Counted from the first letter of the stretch, positions 8,280 through 16,727 are shown. The stretch is 64,000 nucleotides of DNA from Pseudanabaena sp. (GCA_003249035.1 QBMK01000002.1:82495-146494), one strand, 5' to 3'. Program-made: numbers and translations. The notes: generated from the letters alone by a model not told the origin.

Positions 8280-8978
8280 TCAATCGTTTAGAATTTTTTT
8301 AGAGATCACTTCTCCAGAGACATCAAGGTCATAAACAATCGGCACACCCGTTGCTAATTCTAGGGCTGTTACTTCCTCTGGACTTAGGCGATCGAGCATC
8401 ATAATGATGGAACGTAAAGAGTTCCCATGAGCAGCAATGAGAACGTTTTCGCCTTGAAGTAAATGCGGCAGAATACGGATTTTGAAATAAGCAATTACTC
8501 GCTTTTGCGTATCCTCTAAACTCTCTCCCCCTGGTGGTCGAACGCTGTAAGACCGCCGCCATTCATGAACCTTTTTATCGCCATACTTGATCGCAGTTTC
8601 GGCTTTATTTAAGCCCTGCAATTCACCATAAAACCGCTCATCAAGGGCAGCATTTGTAAAAACAGGTAACTCTTCGTCTGGGTTCCCATCGTAACTATCC
8701 CAGCCATGCCAGTCTTGGTCGGATTGTTCGTGCTTAATAATCGGAATTTTGCCACCACAGATATCATCGCGTTCTGTTAGGCAAATTGTCGCTGTCTCGA
8801 TCGCCCGAATTAATTTGCTAGTAAAACAGACATTTACGCGATAACCACTGAGCCGACAAGAGGCGATCGTTGCTTCAGCTCGACCACGTTCACTTAATGG
8901 GACATCTACCCATCCCGTGAATTTGTTAAGCGCATTCCAAAGGCTTTGTCCATGCCGAACTAAGATAAGTTGAGCCAT
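8280..8978 (-). CDS. gpmA: 2,3-bisphosphoglycerate-dependent phosphoglycerate mutase
   Basis: A 232-residue histidine-phosphatase-fold enzyme. The catalytic motif LVRHGQSLWN places the phosphorylated histidine at residue 9. The classical dPGM block FTGWVDVPLSERG follows, and the second catalytic histidine is in AAHGNSLR; ERFYGELQGLNK and the RSYSVRPPGG lid are also conserved. It interconverts 3- and 2-phosphoglycerate. It stands opposite lower-glycolysis genes (pyruvate-kinase-like and D-LDH), so this part of the window covers several steps of the route to lactate; enolase is absent. Confidence 0.93.
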   Translation of the reverse strand: MAQLILVRHGQSLWNALNKFTGWVDVPLSERGRAEATIASCRLSGYRVNVCFTSKLIRAIETATICLTERDDICGGKIPIIKHEQSDQDWHGWDSYDGNPDEELPVFTNAALDERFYGELQGLNKAETAIKYGDKKVHEWRRSYSVRPPGGESLEDTQKRVIAYFKIRILPHLLQGENVLIAAHGNSLRSIIMMLDRLSPEEVTALELATGVPIVYDLDVSGEVISKKILND

Positions 8979-9143
8979 TATTTTTTGCCATTACTTGTCA
9001 TTCATTACCTAAATAATAGCTACCTCCCGTTATAAACGAAGGAAGATAGATAAGTTTTGTACTGTATTTAACCAATTCACACCTTAAATCAATCATGGTT
9101 CTGCGATCGTGAAGAGATAAGAAGAATTTACAGGAGAAAATAT

Positions 9144-9404
9144 ATGACAAAACCACGGTCGCATTCATTAACAGGTGCAGATTCCTCCGACGATGCGGAG
9201 AATGATGCCTATCGAGCCGAAGTAAATGGTGATGAAGCCGTTGGTGGTAGCACCGCAGTTCCCAGCCAAAATGACACAGAAGAATTGGCGGAAGCGGTGG
9301 GAATTGTGATACATGATGACACTCCCATTGATACTGAAGAAATGCTCCTAAAGCGCGATCGCGATCGCTGGGAATTGAATTCTGCATCGGCTGTCGATCA
9401 TTAG
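9144..9404 (+). CDS. DUF6335 family protein, copy 2
   Basis: An 86-residue paralogue of the gene at 4811, with 12 substitutions, mostly conservative, and the same GGSTAVP, TEELAEAVGI and RDRDRWEL blocks. The Shine-Dalgarno region AGGAGAAAATAT is identical. The two copies bracket the fermentation-type genes. The function is unknown. A short gap follows before the azoreductase gene (64 nt, same strand). Confidence 0.85.
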   Translation: MTKPRSHSLTGADSSDDAENDAYRAEVNGDEAVGGSTAVPSQNDTEELAEAVGIVIHDDTPIDTEEMLLKRDRDRWELNSASAVDH

Positions 9405-9468
9405 ACATGTTACTGGCTCAGGCACGAGCATTCTACTCCACAATTACTCTATAACTTGAGGTTAAACG

Positions 9469-10089
9469 ATGTCACATATTCTTCATATAGATTCTAGTCC
9501 ACGGGGCGATCGCTCCATTTCTCGCGCGCTTTCTAAAGAATTTATCTCTAGTTGGAAAGCCACTTACCCTAACGAAACTCTAACCTACCGCGATCTCGGA
9601 CATTATCCTGTGCCCTTTGTGAGCGAAGACTGGATTGCCGCCGCATACTCCTCACCAGAGCAATATACGCTAGAGCAAGCCACTGCGATCGCAATTTCCG
9701 ATGAGTTAATTGATGAATTTTTTGCAGCCGATCGGTGTGTGTTCGGCGTGCCGATGTACAACTTCAGCATTCCGTCTAACTTCAAAGCATACATCGATCA
9801 AGTGGTTCGTGTGGGTCGCACATTCACGGAGGAGAATGGTCAAGTCAAAGGACTTGCGAACGGTAAAAAAGTTCTGTTCATAACATCACGAGGCGTTGAA
9901 TATGGAGCAGGTTCGCCTTATGAAGGATGGGACTGTCAGGAACCTGCTCTCAGGTATGCTTTTCAATTTATGGGTGTGACTGATATTCAGTTCATTAATG
10001 TCAATGGTCTAGATATGGGAGACGAGGCACGGAAACGAGCGTTAGACGAAGCACAATCTAAAATTCAAGAATTAGTTAATAATTGGTAG
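9469..10089 (+). CDS. azoR: FMN-dependent NADH-azoreductase / quinone reductase
   Basis: A 206-residue flavodoxin-like protein close to AzoR: the FMN phosphate-binding loop DSSPRGDRSISR (about 8-19), the flavin-contacting PMYNFSIPSNFKAYIDQV block, and TSRGVEYGAGSPYEGWD around the active site. It transfers two electrons from NADH to azo dyes or quinones; the physiological role is probably quinone detoxification. AGGTTAAACG upstream of the ATG gives a modest ribosome-binding site. Confidence 0.93.
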   Translation: MSHILHIDSSPRGDRSISRALSKEFISSWKATYPNETLTYRDLGHYPVPFVSEDWIAAAYSSPEQYTLEQATAIAISDELIDEFFAADRCVFGVPMYNFSIPSNFKAYIDQVVRVGRTFTEENGQVKGLANGKKVLFITSRGVEYGAGSPYEGWDCQEPALRYAFQFMGVTDIQFINVNGLDMGDEARKRALDEAQSKIQELVNNW

Positions 10090-10243
10090 CGCCAACTATC
10101 TAGCAAGTAGATGAAGCGCGTAGTCTGGTGATTACCTACGGTAGGCTTCGCTAGCACTAACGCTCAATCCTCCATAAAAACTGAGATCGATTAACAGATG
10201 TGGCGATCGCAATCTCAAATAATTTTATAACAGACAAAACAAA

Positions 10244-10729
10244 ATGATATTCATCCGAGTTTGGCGATTTATTACGCTGATGCTGGCTTCGTTTAGTCTT
10301 TGTTTGTCGATGACACATTTGCTAGAGTTACCGCAAAGAATGCAGTTTGACCAGCAACTTTGGGTGAGAGTGACAGTTATTGAAAATGTTTATAAGTTGT
10401 TTGGTTCAGTCGGTGCAGTCTTTGAAATGGCTGCTATTTTGGCTTCAATTATTCTCGTATTTTTAGTTCGCAAACACGGTTCAACGTTCTACTGGACATT
10501 GAGCGGAGCGATGCTCTTAGCGATCGCATTTGTAAGTTGGGTTATATTTGTCGCGCCCATGAATGCTGAATTCGCTAAATGGTTGACGACTCCCATTCCA
10601 TCAAACTGGATGCAGTATCGCGATCAATGGGAGTATGCACACGCAACTAATGCTTTGATCAAGATCATCGGACTAAGTTTTCTTGTAATCTCTATACTTG
10701 TAGAAACAACAACAAAAAGAGATATTTAA
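10244..10729 (+). CDS. four-helix membrane protein, DUF1772-like
   Basis: A 161-residue protein with four predicted membrane helices (about 5-25, 60-80, 88-108 and 136-155). The layout, with HLLELPQRM after helix 1 and a PMNAEFAKW loop after helix 3, resembles DUF1772/anthrone-oxygenase-like membrane proteins, but I am not certain of the family. Its stop codon overlaps the next start (TAATG), so the two are translationally coupled. Confidence 0.6.
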   Translation: MIFIRVWRFITLMLASFSLCLSMTHLLELPQRMQFDQQLWVRVTVIENVYKLFGSVGAVFEMAAILASIILVFLVRKHGSTFYWTLSGAMLLAIAFVSWVIFVAPMNAEFAKWLTTPIPSNWMQYRDQWEYAHATNALIKIIGLSFLVISILVETTTKRDI

Positions 10730-11001
10730 TGGAAAATACATGGCTTGATCGAGTATTTCGGGACAGCGAAGGCAAAATTGTTCTCGCACAGATGCCCAAC
10801 TTGCCTCTCATAGTTTGGGTTGTCGTTACTGTATTAAAGCTAATTTTTACCACAGGTAAAATTAGCACTGGATTAGAAGTAATCGCTTTTGGGGCTTTGT
10901 TTACTTGGGCTTGGGAAGAATTATTTCAAGGCGTTAATTACTTTCGCAGAGCATTAGGGCTTCTGGTACTTGTCAGCCTGATTGCCTCGAAAATTCAGTG
11001 A
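10729..11001 (+). CDS. small membrane protein of unknown function
   Basis: A 90-residue protein with two or three hydrophobic segments (about 24-42, 46-62 and 73-88) and a short acidic N-terminus (ENTWLDRVFRDSEGK). I do not recognise the family. It resembles small membrane proteins often found in low-copy operons with DUF1772-like genes. Overlap with the upstream gene supports that it is real. Confidence 0.6.
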   Translation: MENTWLDRVFRDSEGKIVLAQMPNLPLIVWVVVTVLKLIFTTGKISTGLEVIAFGALFTWAWEELFQGVNYFRRALGLLVLVSLIASKIQ

Positions 11002-11003
11002 TT

Positions 11004-11513
11004 TTATTTGCGACCGATCCATTTTGAGGCGATCGCACCTACAACTGCACCCACAATAGGATTGCTTAGAAACTTGACCAATGCAGGTTGATCGGCTAAA
11101 ACTTCATGAAAAATGTCAGGATGTGAATGATAAGCAAACCCTGCTAATTTAGCGACATCATCAGGTTTCATTCGGCTAGGATCGTGACTAGATAAGCCCA
11201 ATTGTTTTTCTAGCTCTTGATTACCTAGTCCTCTCTTTTTAAGCTGGCTAAATAACTCTCTAGCTACGTCATCTCGCTGATTTGGCTGAATCTTTGCGAT
11301 CGCTTGTTTCAATTCTGGTTCCATTTGTGCCGAAGAAATGCGATCGGGTTGAAAAAAATCACTAAATAAATTACGGCGTTCCTCACGGGAAGACCTTTGA
11401 GCAAAGTTGTCAAAATCCTCAAAATTTTCCGCCTGATCAGGTAGGGTCTCTTTATTCCCTTTCGCCAAATCTTTCATGACTTGGCGCTTATATTCATCAC
11501 TAGTATTTGGCAT
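11004..11513 (-). CDS. hypothetical helical protein with C-terminal glycine/alanine-rich hydrophobic segment
   Basis: A 169-residue protein. The N-terminal 120 residues are charged and helical (EEYKRQ-like, SSREERRNLFSDFFQ, KQAIAKIQPNQRDDVARELFSQLKKRG). The C-terminus NPIVGAVVGAIASKWIGRK could insert into or lie on a membrane. I do not recognise a family. It is convergent with the preceding plus-strand pair (2-nt gap) and first in a run of minus-strand stress-like genes. Confidence 0.55.
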   Translation of the reverse strand: MPNTSDEYKRQVMKDLAKGNKETLPDQAENFEDFDNFAQRSSREERRNLFSDFFQPDRISSAQMEPELKQAIAKIQPNQRDDVARELFSQLKKRGLGNQELEKQLGLSSHDPSRMKPDDVAKLAGFAYHSHPDIFHEVLADQPALVKFLSNPIVGAVVGAIASKWIGRK

Positions 11514-11519
11514 AGCTAT

Positions 11520-11705
11520 TTAGAACTCCATTAAAAATAAATAATGCGATTAGGAATTGCGCTACATCTCCCCAGTCCCCCTTAAAAAGGGAGATTAGGA
11601 ATTGCGCTAGAGTCTCCCTTAAAAAGGGAGAAAAATTTTCTTCGTCCCCCTTTTTAAGGGGGATTGAGGGGGGGGCTCTTAGGGGTTTTAACCAAAGAAA
11701 GTAAT
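11520..11705. repeat. palindromic CCCCCTTTTTAAGGGGG repeats with a duplicated segment
   Basis: This space carries three copies of the TCCC(C)CTT(A)AAAAGGGAG palindrome. A 16-bp direct repeat, ATTAGGAATTGCGCTA, occurs at about 11,550 and 11,592. The last palindrome has the form CCCCCTTTTTAAGGGGG. A hypothetical reading frame across it is composed of repeat sequence and is not called as a gene. Confidence 0.7.
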
Positions 11706-11707
11706 TC

Positions 11708-11998
11708 TTAAGTAGTTCCTGCTTGATCCCAAGCATCACGAACTGCATCTTTGACTTTATTCCAAGCCAATCCTGTTCCACTCTTTTGAGCTAAGAGAGA
11801 TTCATAATCTCTCTTGAGTTCGGCTTCTGCTTCATCAAAGCTCTTGCCAAAATAGCGATCGCAACCTTCATGTCCTGTCTGATAGGCTAATTGATAGTCT
11901 TCGTAGTTAGCGCCTTTCTCAATATACTGACGAGAACTATGATTCTGTCGCCAATAATTATCATTGAAGCTGGAAACTGTTAGGGTTTGATTAATCAT
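11708..11998 (-). CDS. hypothetical protein sharing a C-terminal module with the 16,728 gene
   Basis: A 96-residue protein starting at MINQTLTV (ATG at 11,998); a longer frame upstream overlaps the preceding gene. Residues about 15-95 align with the C-terminus of the glycine-zipper protein at 16,728-17,228: F[ND]DN[DY]W, YEDYQ[LP]AY[QR]TG[HY]EG[CY]DRY, L[KQ]RDY, W[NE][KQ][AV]K[DH]A[VK]DAWD. The module is soluble, with many aromatic residues, and I do not know its function. The copy here lacks the membrane-type N-terminal half. The upstream lipoprotein gene ends 37 nt away on the same strand. Confidence 0.65.
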   Translation of the reverse strand: MINQTLTVSSFNDNYWRQNHSSRQYIEKGANYEDYQLAYQTGHEGCDRYFGKSFDEAEAELKRDYESLLAQKSGTGLAWNKVKDAVRDAWDQAGTT

Positions 11999-12035
11999 GG
12001 TTATTTCGATAAAAATCTGGGTGGATCGTGCTGCA

Positions 12036-12479
12036 TTAACTCGCTTGCTGATAATCAATTTGTTTAGATTGATAGTCATAGCGAGCAGTCAAAACTAATT
12101 TTTTGTCAGGTGCATAGATCAAAACGGTTAAATCTTGATTTGGGAAAGTGTTCCGAAAGCCTTGGGTAAGTGATTGAGTTAAGGACTTTACATCTGTAGG
12201 TAGAACTTGAGATGAAATTACGACCCCTAATTTATTACTGTCGCGCACATAAGCATCCATAATTAAGCCTTTACTAGTTTGTACCACCCAATTGCCAAAA
12301 TCTTGCCCTGCGGCTGAATTGCCTCGCGCTATTTGACTGTAATCTGAACTCTGATTGAGCTTTACTGGATTAGAAGATTGAGTAGCTCCGCAAGCAGTTG
12401 TAAAGGTCAAGACCAACATTAGTGCGATCGCTACTATTGTGGTTCGAGCATGGCGAAAAATATTCATCTGGTTATCCAT
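12036..12479 (-). CDS. putative lipoprotein of unknown function
   Basis: A 147-residue protein with a lipoprotein signal: basic start, hydrophobic helix (about 13-28), then lipobox LTFTTACG with the modified cysteine near residue 30. The mature part is small and mixed alpha/beta, ending in a LVLTARYDY strand. I do not recognise the family. A later start (ATG at 12,467, MNIFRH) keeps the signal and is equally possible. Probably anchored in the periplasmic leaflet of the inner membrane. Confidence 0.65.
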   Translation of the reverse strand: MDNQMNIFRHARTTIVAIALMLVLTFTTACGATQSSNPVKLNQSSDYSQIARGNSAAGQDFGNWVVQTSKGLIMDAYVRDSNKLGVVISSQVLPTDVKSLTQSLTQGFRNTFPNQDLTVLIYAPDKKLVLTARYDYQSKQIDYQQAS

Positions 12480-12523
12480 TAGTTTTCCGTAATCGTAATA
12501 GGATGGGTCGTGCTTTACGCCGT

Positions 12524-12892
12524 TTATCTTTTCCCTTCACTGCCAACTCCTTTTTCAGCAAAGTATTTATTGAGGAAAGTACTACAGAAAGATAAAACGA
12601 TGGGAGCTAAGATAAATGCTAAGAAACCATTCATCGTAAATCCTGGAACAATAATTGAGGCAAGCCATAGCAATATTCCATTCAGGACGAATGAAAATAA
12701 CCCAAGAGTAATGAAGGTGAGGGGTAGTGATAAGACCCGCAAAACTGGGCTAATAAAGGCATTGACAAAACCAATGACGACTGCTGCTAGTAATGCCGCA
12801 GGAAAGTTGGCAATGTCTACACCAGGTACGATTGTATCGAGAACGAGAAGCGCTAAAGCAGTCGCTAATATAGTCACAAAGTAGCCAATCAT
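12524..12892 (-). CDS. phage-holin-4 / YvlD family membrane protein
   Basis: A 122-residue integral membrane protein with four hydrophobic helices. The segment VIGFVNAFISPVLRVLSLPLTFITLGLFSFVLNG is diagnostic of the Mycobacteriophage holin 4 (YvlD) family, in which the NAFI and P-x-T-x-x-T-x-G-L-F residues are conserved. In bacteria these chromosomal proteins are not lysis proteins; they are envelope-stress proteins of unclear action. Confidence 0.85.
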   Translation of the reverse strand: MIGYFVTILATALALLVLDTIVPGVDIANFPAALLAAVVIGFVNAFISPVLRVLSLPLTFITLGLFSFVLNGILLWLASIIVPGFTMNGFLAFILAPIVLSFCSTFLNKYFAEKGVGSEGKR

Positions 12893-12976
12893 ATTCTTTA
12901 ACCTAATAATAATTTTTGGTGAAACGCGATCGTGAAAAATGTAAATTGGTATCCAAATAGAGCAAATTGAGTAAAT

Positions 12977-13147
12977 CTAATTACTTGACTGTTGCTCTTG
13001 CTGTTTAGAGATCGCCCAAACAGCGTGAATGATGCCAGGAATCCACCCTAATAGAGTTAGTCCAATATTGATTAATAGAGTGACGCTGAATCCATAAGCC
13101 AGAAAAACGCCAAGGGGAGGCAGAAGAATGCCTAAAATTAGTTTCAT
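12977..13147 (-). CDS. YqaE/Pmp3 family small membrane protein
   Basis: A 56-residue protein read from the ATG at 13,147. It carries the Pmp3/YqaE signature: LPPLGVFLAYG in the first helix, then INIGLTLLGWIPGIIHAVWAI in the second. Two membrane helices and a short polar tail ending in QEQQSSN are present. Family members are induced by salt, cold or envelope stress and are thought to influence membrane potential. Small, but the motif match is convincing. Confidence 0.9.
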   Translation of the reverse strand: MKLILGILLPPLGVFLAYGFSVTLLINIGLTLLGWIPGIIHAVWAISKQQEQQSSN

Positions 13148-13199
13148 AGTTGATTACTCATTAAAGAATTTACTTTTTTTTGGTGATGTACTTTTAGAG

Positions 13200-14135
13200 T
13201 TAGCGCTTAGTGACAGAATTTTTGCTTTTCCAAATTTCTTTTAAGCCCTGCTTGATCTGTTCCTCTTTACGAGCAACTACTGAACCAAGTTCGCCTAGAT
13301 TTTCCTCGATTTCTGCATGTTTCTGTTGTAAAGGAATGACTCCACTCGCATCAGCCTCAACTTTTTTCTGGTTATACCAAGTTTTTGCTTTTTCCCATTG
13401 CTGCTTAATCTCTTGATATTGATCGCCATAACGATCTGCCAACTTCTTATCTAGAAGTGCCAGTTGGGACATGAGTTTGATGTACTGCTCTTGCAAAATC
13501 CCCAACTCGTGTTGCTCTTGATAGGTATTGATCGCTAGATTAATATCTTCAGAATTAGTATCTGGTAATTCCACTGCCTTGATATCCATCATAATGGCGC
13601 TGGATTCACGATCTAGTTCTTCCTGCTGTTGATCCAATTGAGTTTGAATCGCGAGTAGTCTCACTCGTCGCTCCGCGATCGCCTGTTGACGCTGACGAGT
13701 ACTTCCTACAATCGCGCCTTCAATAGAAGCAGTAAGTTTTTCGGAATTTTCCTTGCCACTTCCCTGTAAATCAGCAATTACCGTAGAGATGGCATCTTTT
13801 ACAATCAAGCCAATTTCACCTGAGCCTTCTTTTAGCTCTGCGACGGTTTGAGCAACTGCATCTGTAACAATTTCTCGAATATGTTCGGATCTAATCTTGC
13901 CTTGGCTCTTTGCCTTTTCAAGATTGATTTTAATCTTGTCTTTAACTAGGTTAGTCATAGTTAACGTTTCCAATTTATAAGTTGTATTGATGTTTTGTCT
14001 GATCTCAGCTTGAGCAATAACAGAAGGAACAAATGAGGCTATGGCTATACCCAAACTTAAAATGGTTGCTTTAGATAGAAATCTAAACAAAGGAAAGAAA
14101 GTAAATTTCTGATTGATTGAATTCTGTCTTACCAT
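13200..14135 (-). CDS. secreted or periplasmic coiled-coil protein, possibly DUF6781
   Basis: About 310 residues. A hydrophobic signal-like segment (ATILSLGIAIASFVPSVIAQA) ends in an AxA-type cleavage site. The rest is strongly helical and charged: an N-terminal block with IREIVTDAVAQTVAELKEGSGEIG and IVKDAISTVIADL, then long coiled coil (about 150-290). The block resembles a family I recall as DUF6781, with low certainty. A start at 14,135 (MVRQNS) keeps the signal; a second start at 13,958 (MTNLVKDK), with GGAAA nearby, would give a cytosolic form. The function is unknown. Confidence 0.6.
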   Translation of the reverse strand: MVRQNSINQKFTFFPLFRFLSKATILSLGIAIASFVPSVIAQAEIRQNINTTYKLETLTMTNLVKDKIKINLEKAKSQGKIRSEHIREIVTDAVAQTVAELKEGSGEIGLIVKDAISTVIADLQGSGKENSEKLTASIEGAIVGSTRQRQQAIAERRVRLLAIQTQLDQQQEELDRESSAIMMDIKAVELPDTNSEDINLAINTYQEQHELGILQEQYIKLMSQLALLDKKLADRYGDQYQEIKQQWEKAKTWYNQKKVEADASGVIPLQQKHAEIEENLGELGSVVARKEEQIKQGLKEIWKSKNSVTKR

Positions 14136-14212
14136 AATGCACATACTGGAGCTAATTGCTCACTTGTTCTAGTTCTTCCAATATCAAAGCAAAATTAAAG
14201 AATGCCCGTATC

Positions 14213-14251
14213 ATTAGCATTATTAGTAAGACGCTTACCACTAATGCTAAT
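14213..14251 (-). terminator. hairpin downstream of the hemerythrin gene
   Basis: Two 18-nt arms (14,213-14,230 and 14,234-14,251) pair with two mismatches around an ACG loop. It lies about 70 nt beyond the stop codon of the minus-strand hemerythrin gene and could end that transcript, although no clear T run is present. Confidence 0.45.
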
Positions 14252-14319
14252 CGCATACAATCTATATGTGGATAGAACTTGCCGTTAAACCTGATGGAGC
14301 ATTGCAAGTCCTAGTACAT

Positions 14320-15357
14320 TTATAAAGAAGCTGATACTAGTCGCCGATCTTGAATCTGACTCTTAGCAGTTTTAAAATCTGTCGCGAGTTGCTTCTGTTG
14401 ATCGTCACCAAAACTACCCCGAATACGAGGGAACATTTCTTTCTCCTCTTCTTGGATATGGTCGTTCACATCTGTCGCTAGAAGCTCTAATGCAGCTTTA
14501 AATGCAACCGTATCTTCACAGTTCATCGCTTTGATCTGGTCAAGCATTTGCTTCATTTCCGCTTGTTCGTCATACAGCTTCTGCACGTCATTGTAGTAAG
14601 GACGCACAACTGGATAGAGAACCTGCTCCTCAGCGTCAGAGTGTGCGCTCAAATCTTGGTAGAGTTGGCCAAAATACTCTTCTAGCTTTTGAGGATCGTC
14701 AGTGGCTTTAATCTCAGAGAACAGAGCGTATACCTTGACGTGATCGAGTCGAATCAGATCGCATATATTTATCTCATGATCGTTGCGAGAGATGAGGCTG
14801 CCAGCAACGCCACTCAGAGCCGCGATCGTATCCTGTACTCTTGACCACAGCCCACTATCAGAAGGCTTACCAGTTAGCTCCAACGTGCTGAGGGATTCCA
14901 TGATTCCTTTCAGTTGTTCTTCATGTCCACGATTCTCAAAGTTAACCGTATTAAGCGGTGCGATCGCTACAGCGATATCTGCACCAACCACCTGACCCGC
15001 CTTGTGAACGAGAACTCCTGCCATTGCTTGAGTATGTTTGAGAATTTCGTGCTTGGCAACCTTTTCAAACAAAGTGATATCTGAGTCTTGCATCATCTTT
15101 CCAAGATCTTCAGACTCCTTCTGCATTGATGGATTTGGCTCAGCTTTAATGCCATACTGAACGATCACCGTGTCGATGATACCCAAGTTTTTCTGATCAT
15201 CTCTGAGAAATCCTTCTAAACGGTTAGTGATTTCTCGATCTGGACAGGCGGCAATTAAACTTCTTTCATTGGCAATTAGCAGGTTTTGAGTTGCTTTCAT
15301 GTCTGCCAATTTAACTGCGATCGCAGTACGTTTGTTGTCTTCTAGTGTTACTGACAT
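14320..15357 (-). CDS. hemerythrin HHE-domain protein
   Basis: A 345-residue two-part protein. Residues 1-170 are helical and resemble a ferritin-like/DUF892 bundle, with glutamates in NLLIANERSLI and HEILKHTQAM. Residues 195-345 are a hemerythrin-like bundle: the iron-ligand pattern is DHVKV, HSDAEEQVLYPVV, then DHIQEEEKEMFPRI, as in HHE proteins. Such proteins bind di-iron and sense or scavenge oxygen, NO or peroxide. The ATG at 15,357 has AAGGA upstream, so I prefer it to a longer frame. An IS630-type element lies in the upstream region. Confidence 0.85.
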   Translation of the reverse strand: MSVTLEDNKRTAIAVKLADMKATQNLLIANERSLIAACPDREITNRLEGFLRDDQKNLGIIDTVIVQYGIKAEPNPSMQKESEDLGKMMQDSDITLFEKVAKHEILKHTQAMAGVLVHKAGQVVGADIAVAIAPLNTVNFENRGHEEQLKGIMESLSTLELTGKPSDSGLWSRVQDTIAALSGVAGSLISRNDHEINICDLIRLDHVKVYALFSEIKATDDPQKLEEYFGQLYQDLSAHSDAEEQVLYPVVRPYYNDVQKLYDEQAEMKQMLDQIKAMNCEDTVAFKAALELLATDVNDHIQEEEKEMFPRIRGSFGDDQQKQLATDFKTAKSQIQDRRLVSASL

Positions 15358-15605
15358 TGACTTTAATCCTTGTGTATAGTTAAGAGACAAATTTAAGAGT
15401 CAATTACTTCTCTGTATATAAATCATGACGTTGGAATGTCCAACTACTTGAGTGACTTGATGAACTTGCTTTACTATGAAATAAATCGTAATAGAACTCA
15501 CGCTCTGCCATGCATTATTTCTACGCTCTTCCCACTAACATATAGCAATCCTAAATAATATGTGAGAAAGTAGAAATAGGAAATATATTTTTAGAGGGTC
15601 TAAAA

Positions 15606-16073
15606 ATGACAGAAGAACTGCAAGAATTTATCGAGGCAAATCGGGATGCAAGAGAATTAAAGAGAGGTGTATCAGTACAAATGTATCTCGAAGGATATAA
15701 ACATCGGGAGATCAAAGATATTTTGGGCGTGGGTTCGGGATATGTCAGTAAATGGACGAAAATATATGTGGATAAGGGATTAGAGGGATTATTGCTAGGA
15801 TATAAAGGTAAGTCAAGTTATCTGAGCGAAATGCAAAGCCAAGCAATAAATGCATGGTTACAGGCTAAGAATTATTGGAACTTGGTAGAATTACAAGAAT
15901 ATCTTGAGGATGAGTACAACGTAGCATTTGAGTCTAAGCAAAGCTATTACGCCATATTTGAGAAAGCTGGAATTAGCTGGAAAAAGACGCAAAAGCACAA
16001 TCCAAAAGGAAACCCGACCATTATTCAAAAAAAAAGAGGAGATTACAGAATGGCTAGAAAAGCATCGTCCTGA
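15606..16073 (+). CDS. IS630-type transposase, frame A (DNA-binding half)
   Basis: The 155-residue first frame holds two helix-turn-helix units: REIKDILGVGSGYVSKWTKIYVDKGLEGLL, then a second Leu-rich homeodomain-like unit (VELQEYLEDEYNV and YYAIFEKAGISWKKT). They bind the terminal repeats. The frame reads through an A9 stretch (16,027-16,035) into a short tail; the catalytic half lies in the +1 frame. AGGG precedes the ATG at 8-10 nt. Confidence 0.82.
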   Translation: MTEELQEFIEANRDARELKRGVSVQMYLEGYKHREIKDILGVGSGYVSKWTKIYVDKGLEGLLLGYKGKSSYLSEMQSQAINAWLQAKNYWNLVELQEYLEDEYNVAFESKQSYYAIFEKAGISWKKTQKHNPKGNPTIIQKKRGDYRMARKASS

Positions 16074-16635
16074 GATCATTACTGAGAAGTTAGCTGTATT
16101 TTTTGCTGACGAATGTCATTTGCTATGGGGAGATATTTGTGGATATGTGTGGGGCAAAAAACAAGAACGTATTGAAATACCGATCACCAATGAACGAGAG
16201 CGACAGACCTATTATGGGGCTGTGAACCTGTATACACAGGAATGTGTAATTCAAGCGTCTAGTGCAGGTAATTCTGAGGGTACTGTAGCTTTTCTGAAAT
16301 ATTTACAGGGTCAGAATGAAGACAGGCGAATTGCTATAATCTGGGATGGCGCTAGCTATCATCGTTCTCAAGAGGTAAAAGATTATCTTGCTCTAACCAA
16401 TCATGAACTTGAAGAGTCAGCTTGGAAAATTACTTGTATCCGTTTTGCACCTAACGACCCGAAACAAAATCCAATTGAAGATATTTGGTTACATGCCAAG
16501 CGATTTATTCGTGAGTTCTATCATTTATGTAAATCTTTTGCGGCGGTTAAGTTCTTTTTTGAGTTTATTACGCATCGACAAATCTTTAACTTTCCCAAGC
16601 TTTTTACCTATGGCTTTTTCTCACAAATCAATTAG
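16027..16635 (+). CDS. IS630-type transposase, frame B (catalytic half)
   Basis: The 202-residue continuation in the +1 frame carries the DDE active site: Asp in VFFADECHL, Asp in AIIWDGASYH, and Glu in NPIEDIWLHAK. It has no good start of its own; expression by +1 (or -2) slippage on the A9 run joins KKR of frame A to KKKEEITEWLE of frame B, a common arrangement in IS630 elements. I mark it from the slippery run, not from an upstream ATG in the same frame (15,928) that would be inside frame A. Confidence 0.8.
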   Translation, partial: KKKEEITEWLEKHRPEIITEKLAVFFADECHLLWGDICGYVWGKKQERIEIPITNERERQTYYGAVNLYTQECVIQASSAGNSEGTVAFLKYLQGQNEDRRIAIIWDGASYHRSQEVKDYLALTNHELEESAWKITCIRFAPNDPKQNPIEDIWLHAKRFIREFYHLCKSFAAVKFFFEFITHRQIFNFPKLFTYGFFSQIN

Positions 16636-16650
16636 GACTGCTATATAAAA

Positions 16651-16687
16651 TCAAGAAAAAGCGGGGCGAAGCCACGCTTTTTCTTGA
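16651..16687. terminator. hairpin terminator between IS and the glycine-zipper gene
   Basis: Arms of 17 nt (16,651-16,667 and 16,671-16,687; one mismatch) with a GAA loop. The stem ends are A-rich on one side and T-rich on the other, so it can work in both directions, for the IS and for the convergent minus-strand gene. Confidence 0.75.
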
Positions 16688-16727
16688 CTAGGAAGGGAGT
16701 AGATTGCGAAGCAGTCAACAAAAGGGA

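Larger units (their letters stand above)
15543..16643 (+). mobile_element. IS630-family insertion sequence with TA target duplication
   Basis: A 1,101-bp element. Its 27-bp terminal inverted repeats (15,543-15,569 and 16,617-16,643) match at 23 of 27 positions and begin TAGCAATCC/TAGCAGTCC. TA dinucleotides flank both ends (15,541-15,542 and 16,644-16,645), the known IS630/Tc1 target duplication. It encodes a transposase in two overlapping frames joined at an A9 run. Both ends and all three catalytic residues are present, so the copy looks recent and possibly active. Confidence 0.88.

Noticed and set aside
11500-11781. A 93-codon minus-strand frame
   Set aside because: It is composed mainly of CCCCCTTTTTAAGGGGG repeat sequence and overlaps two real genes.
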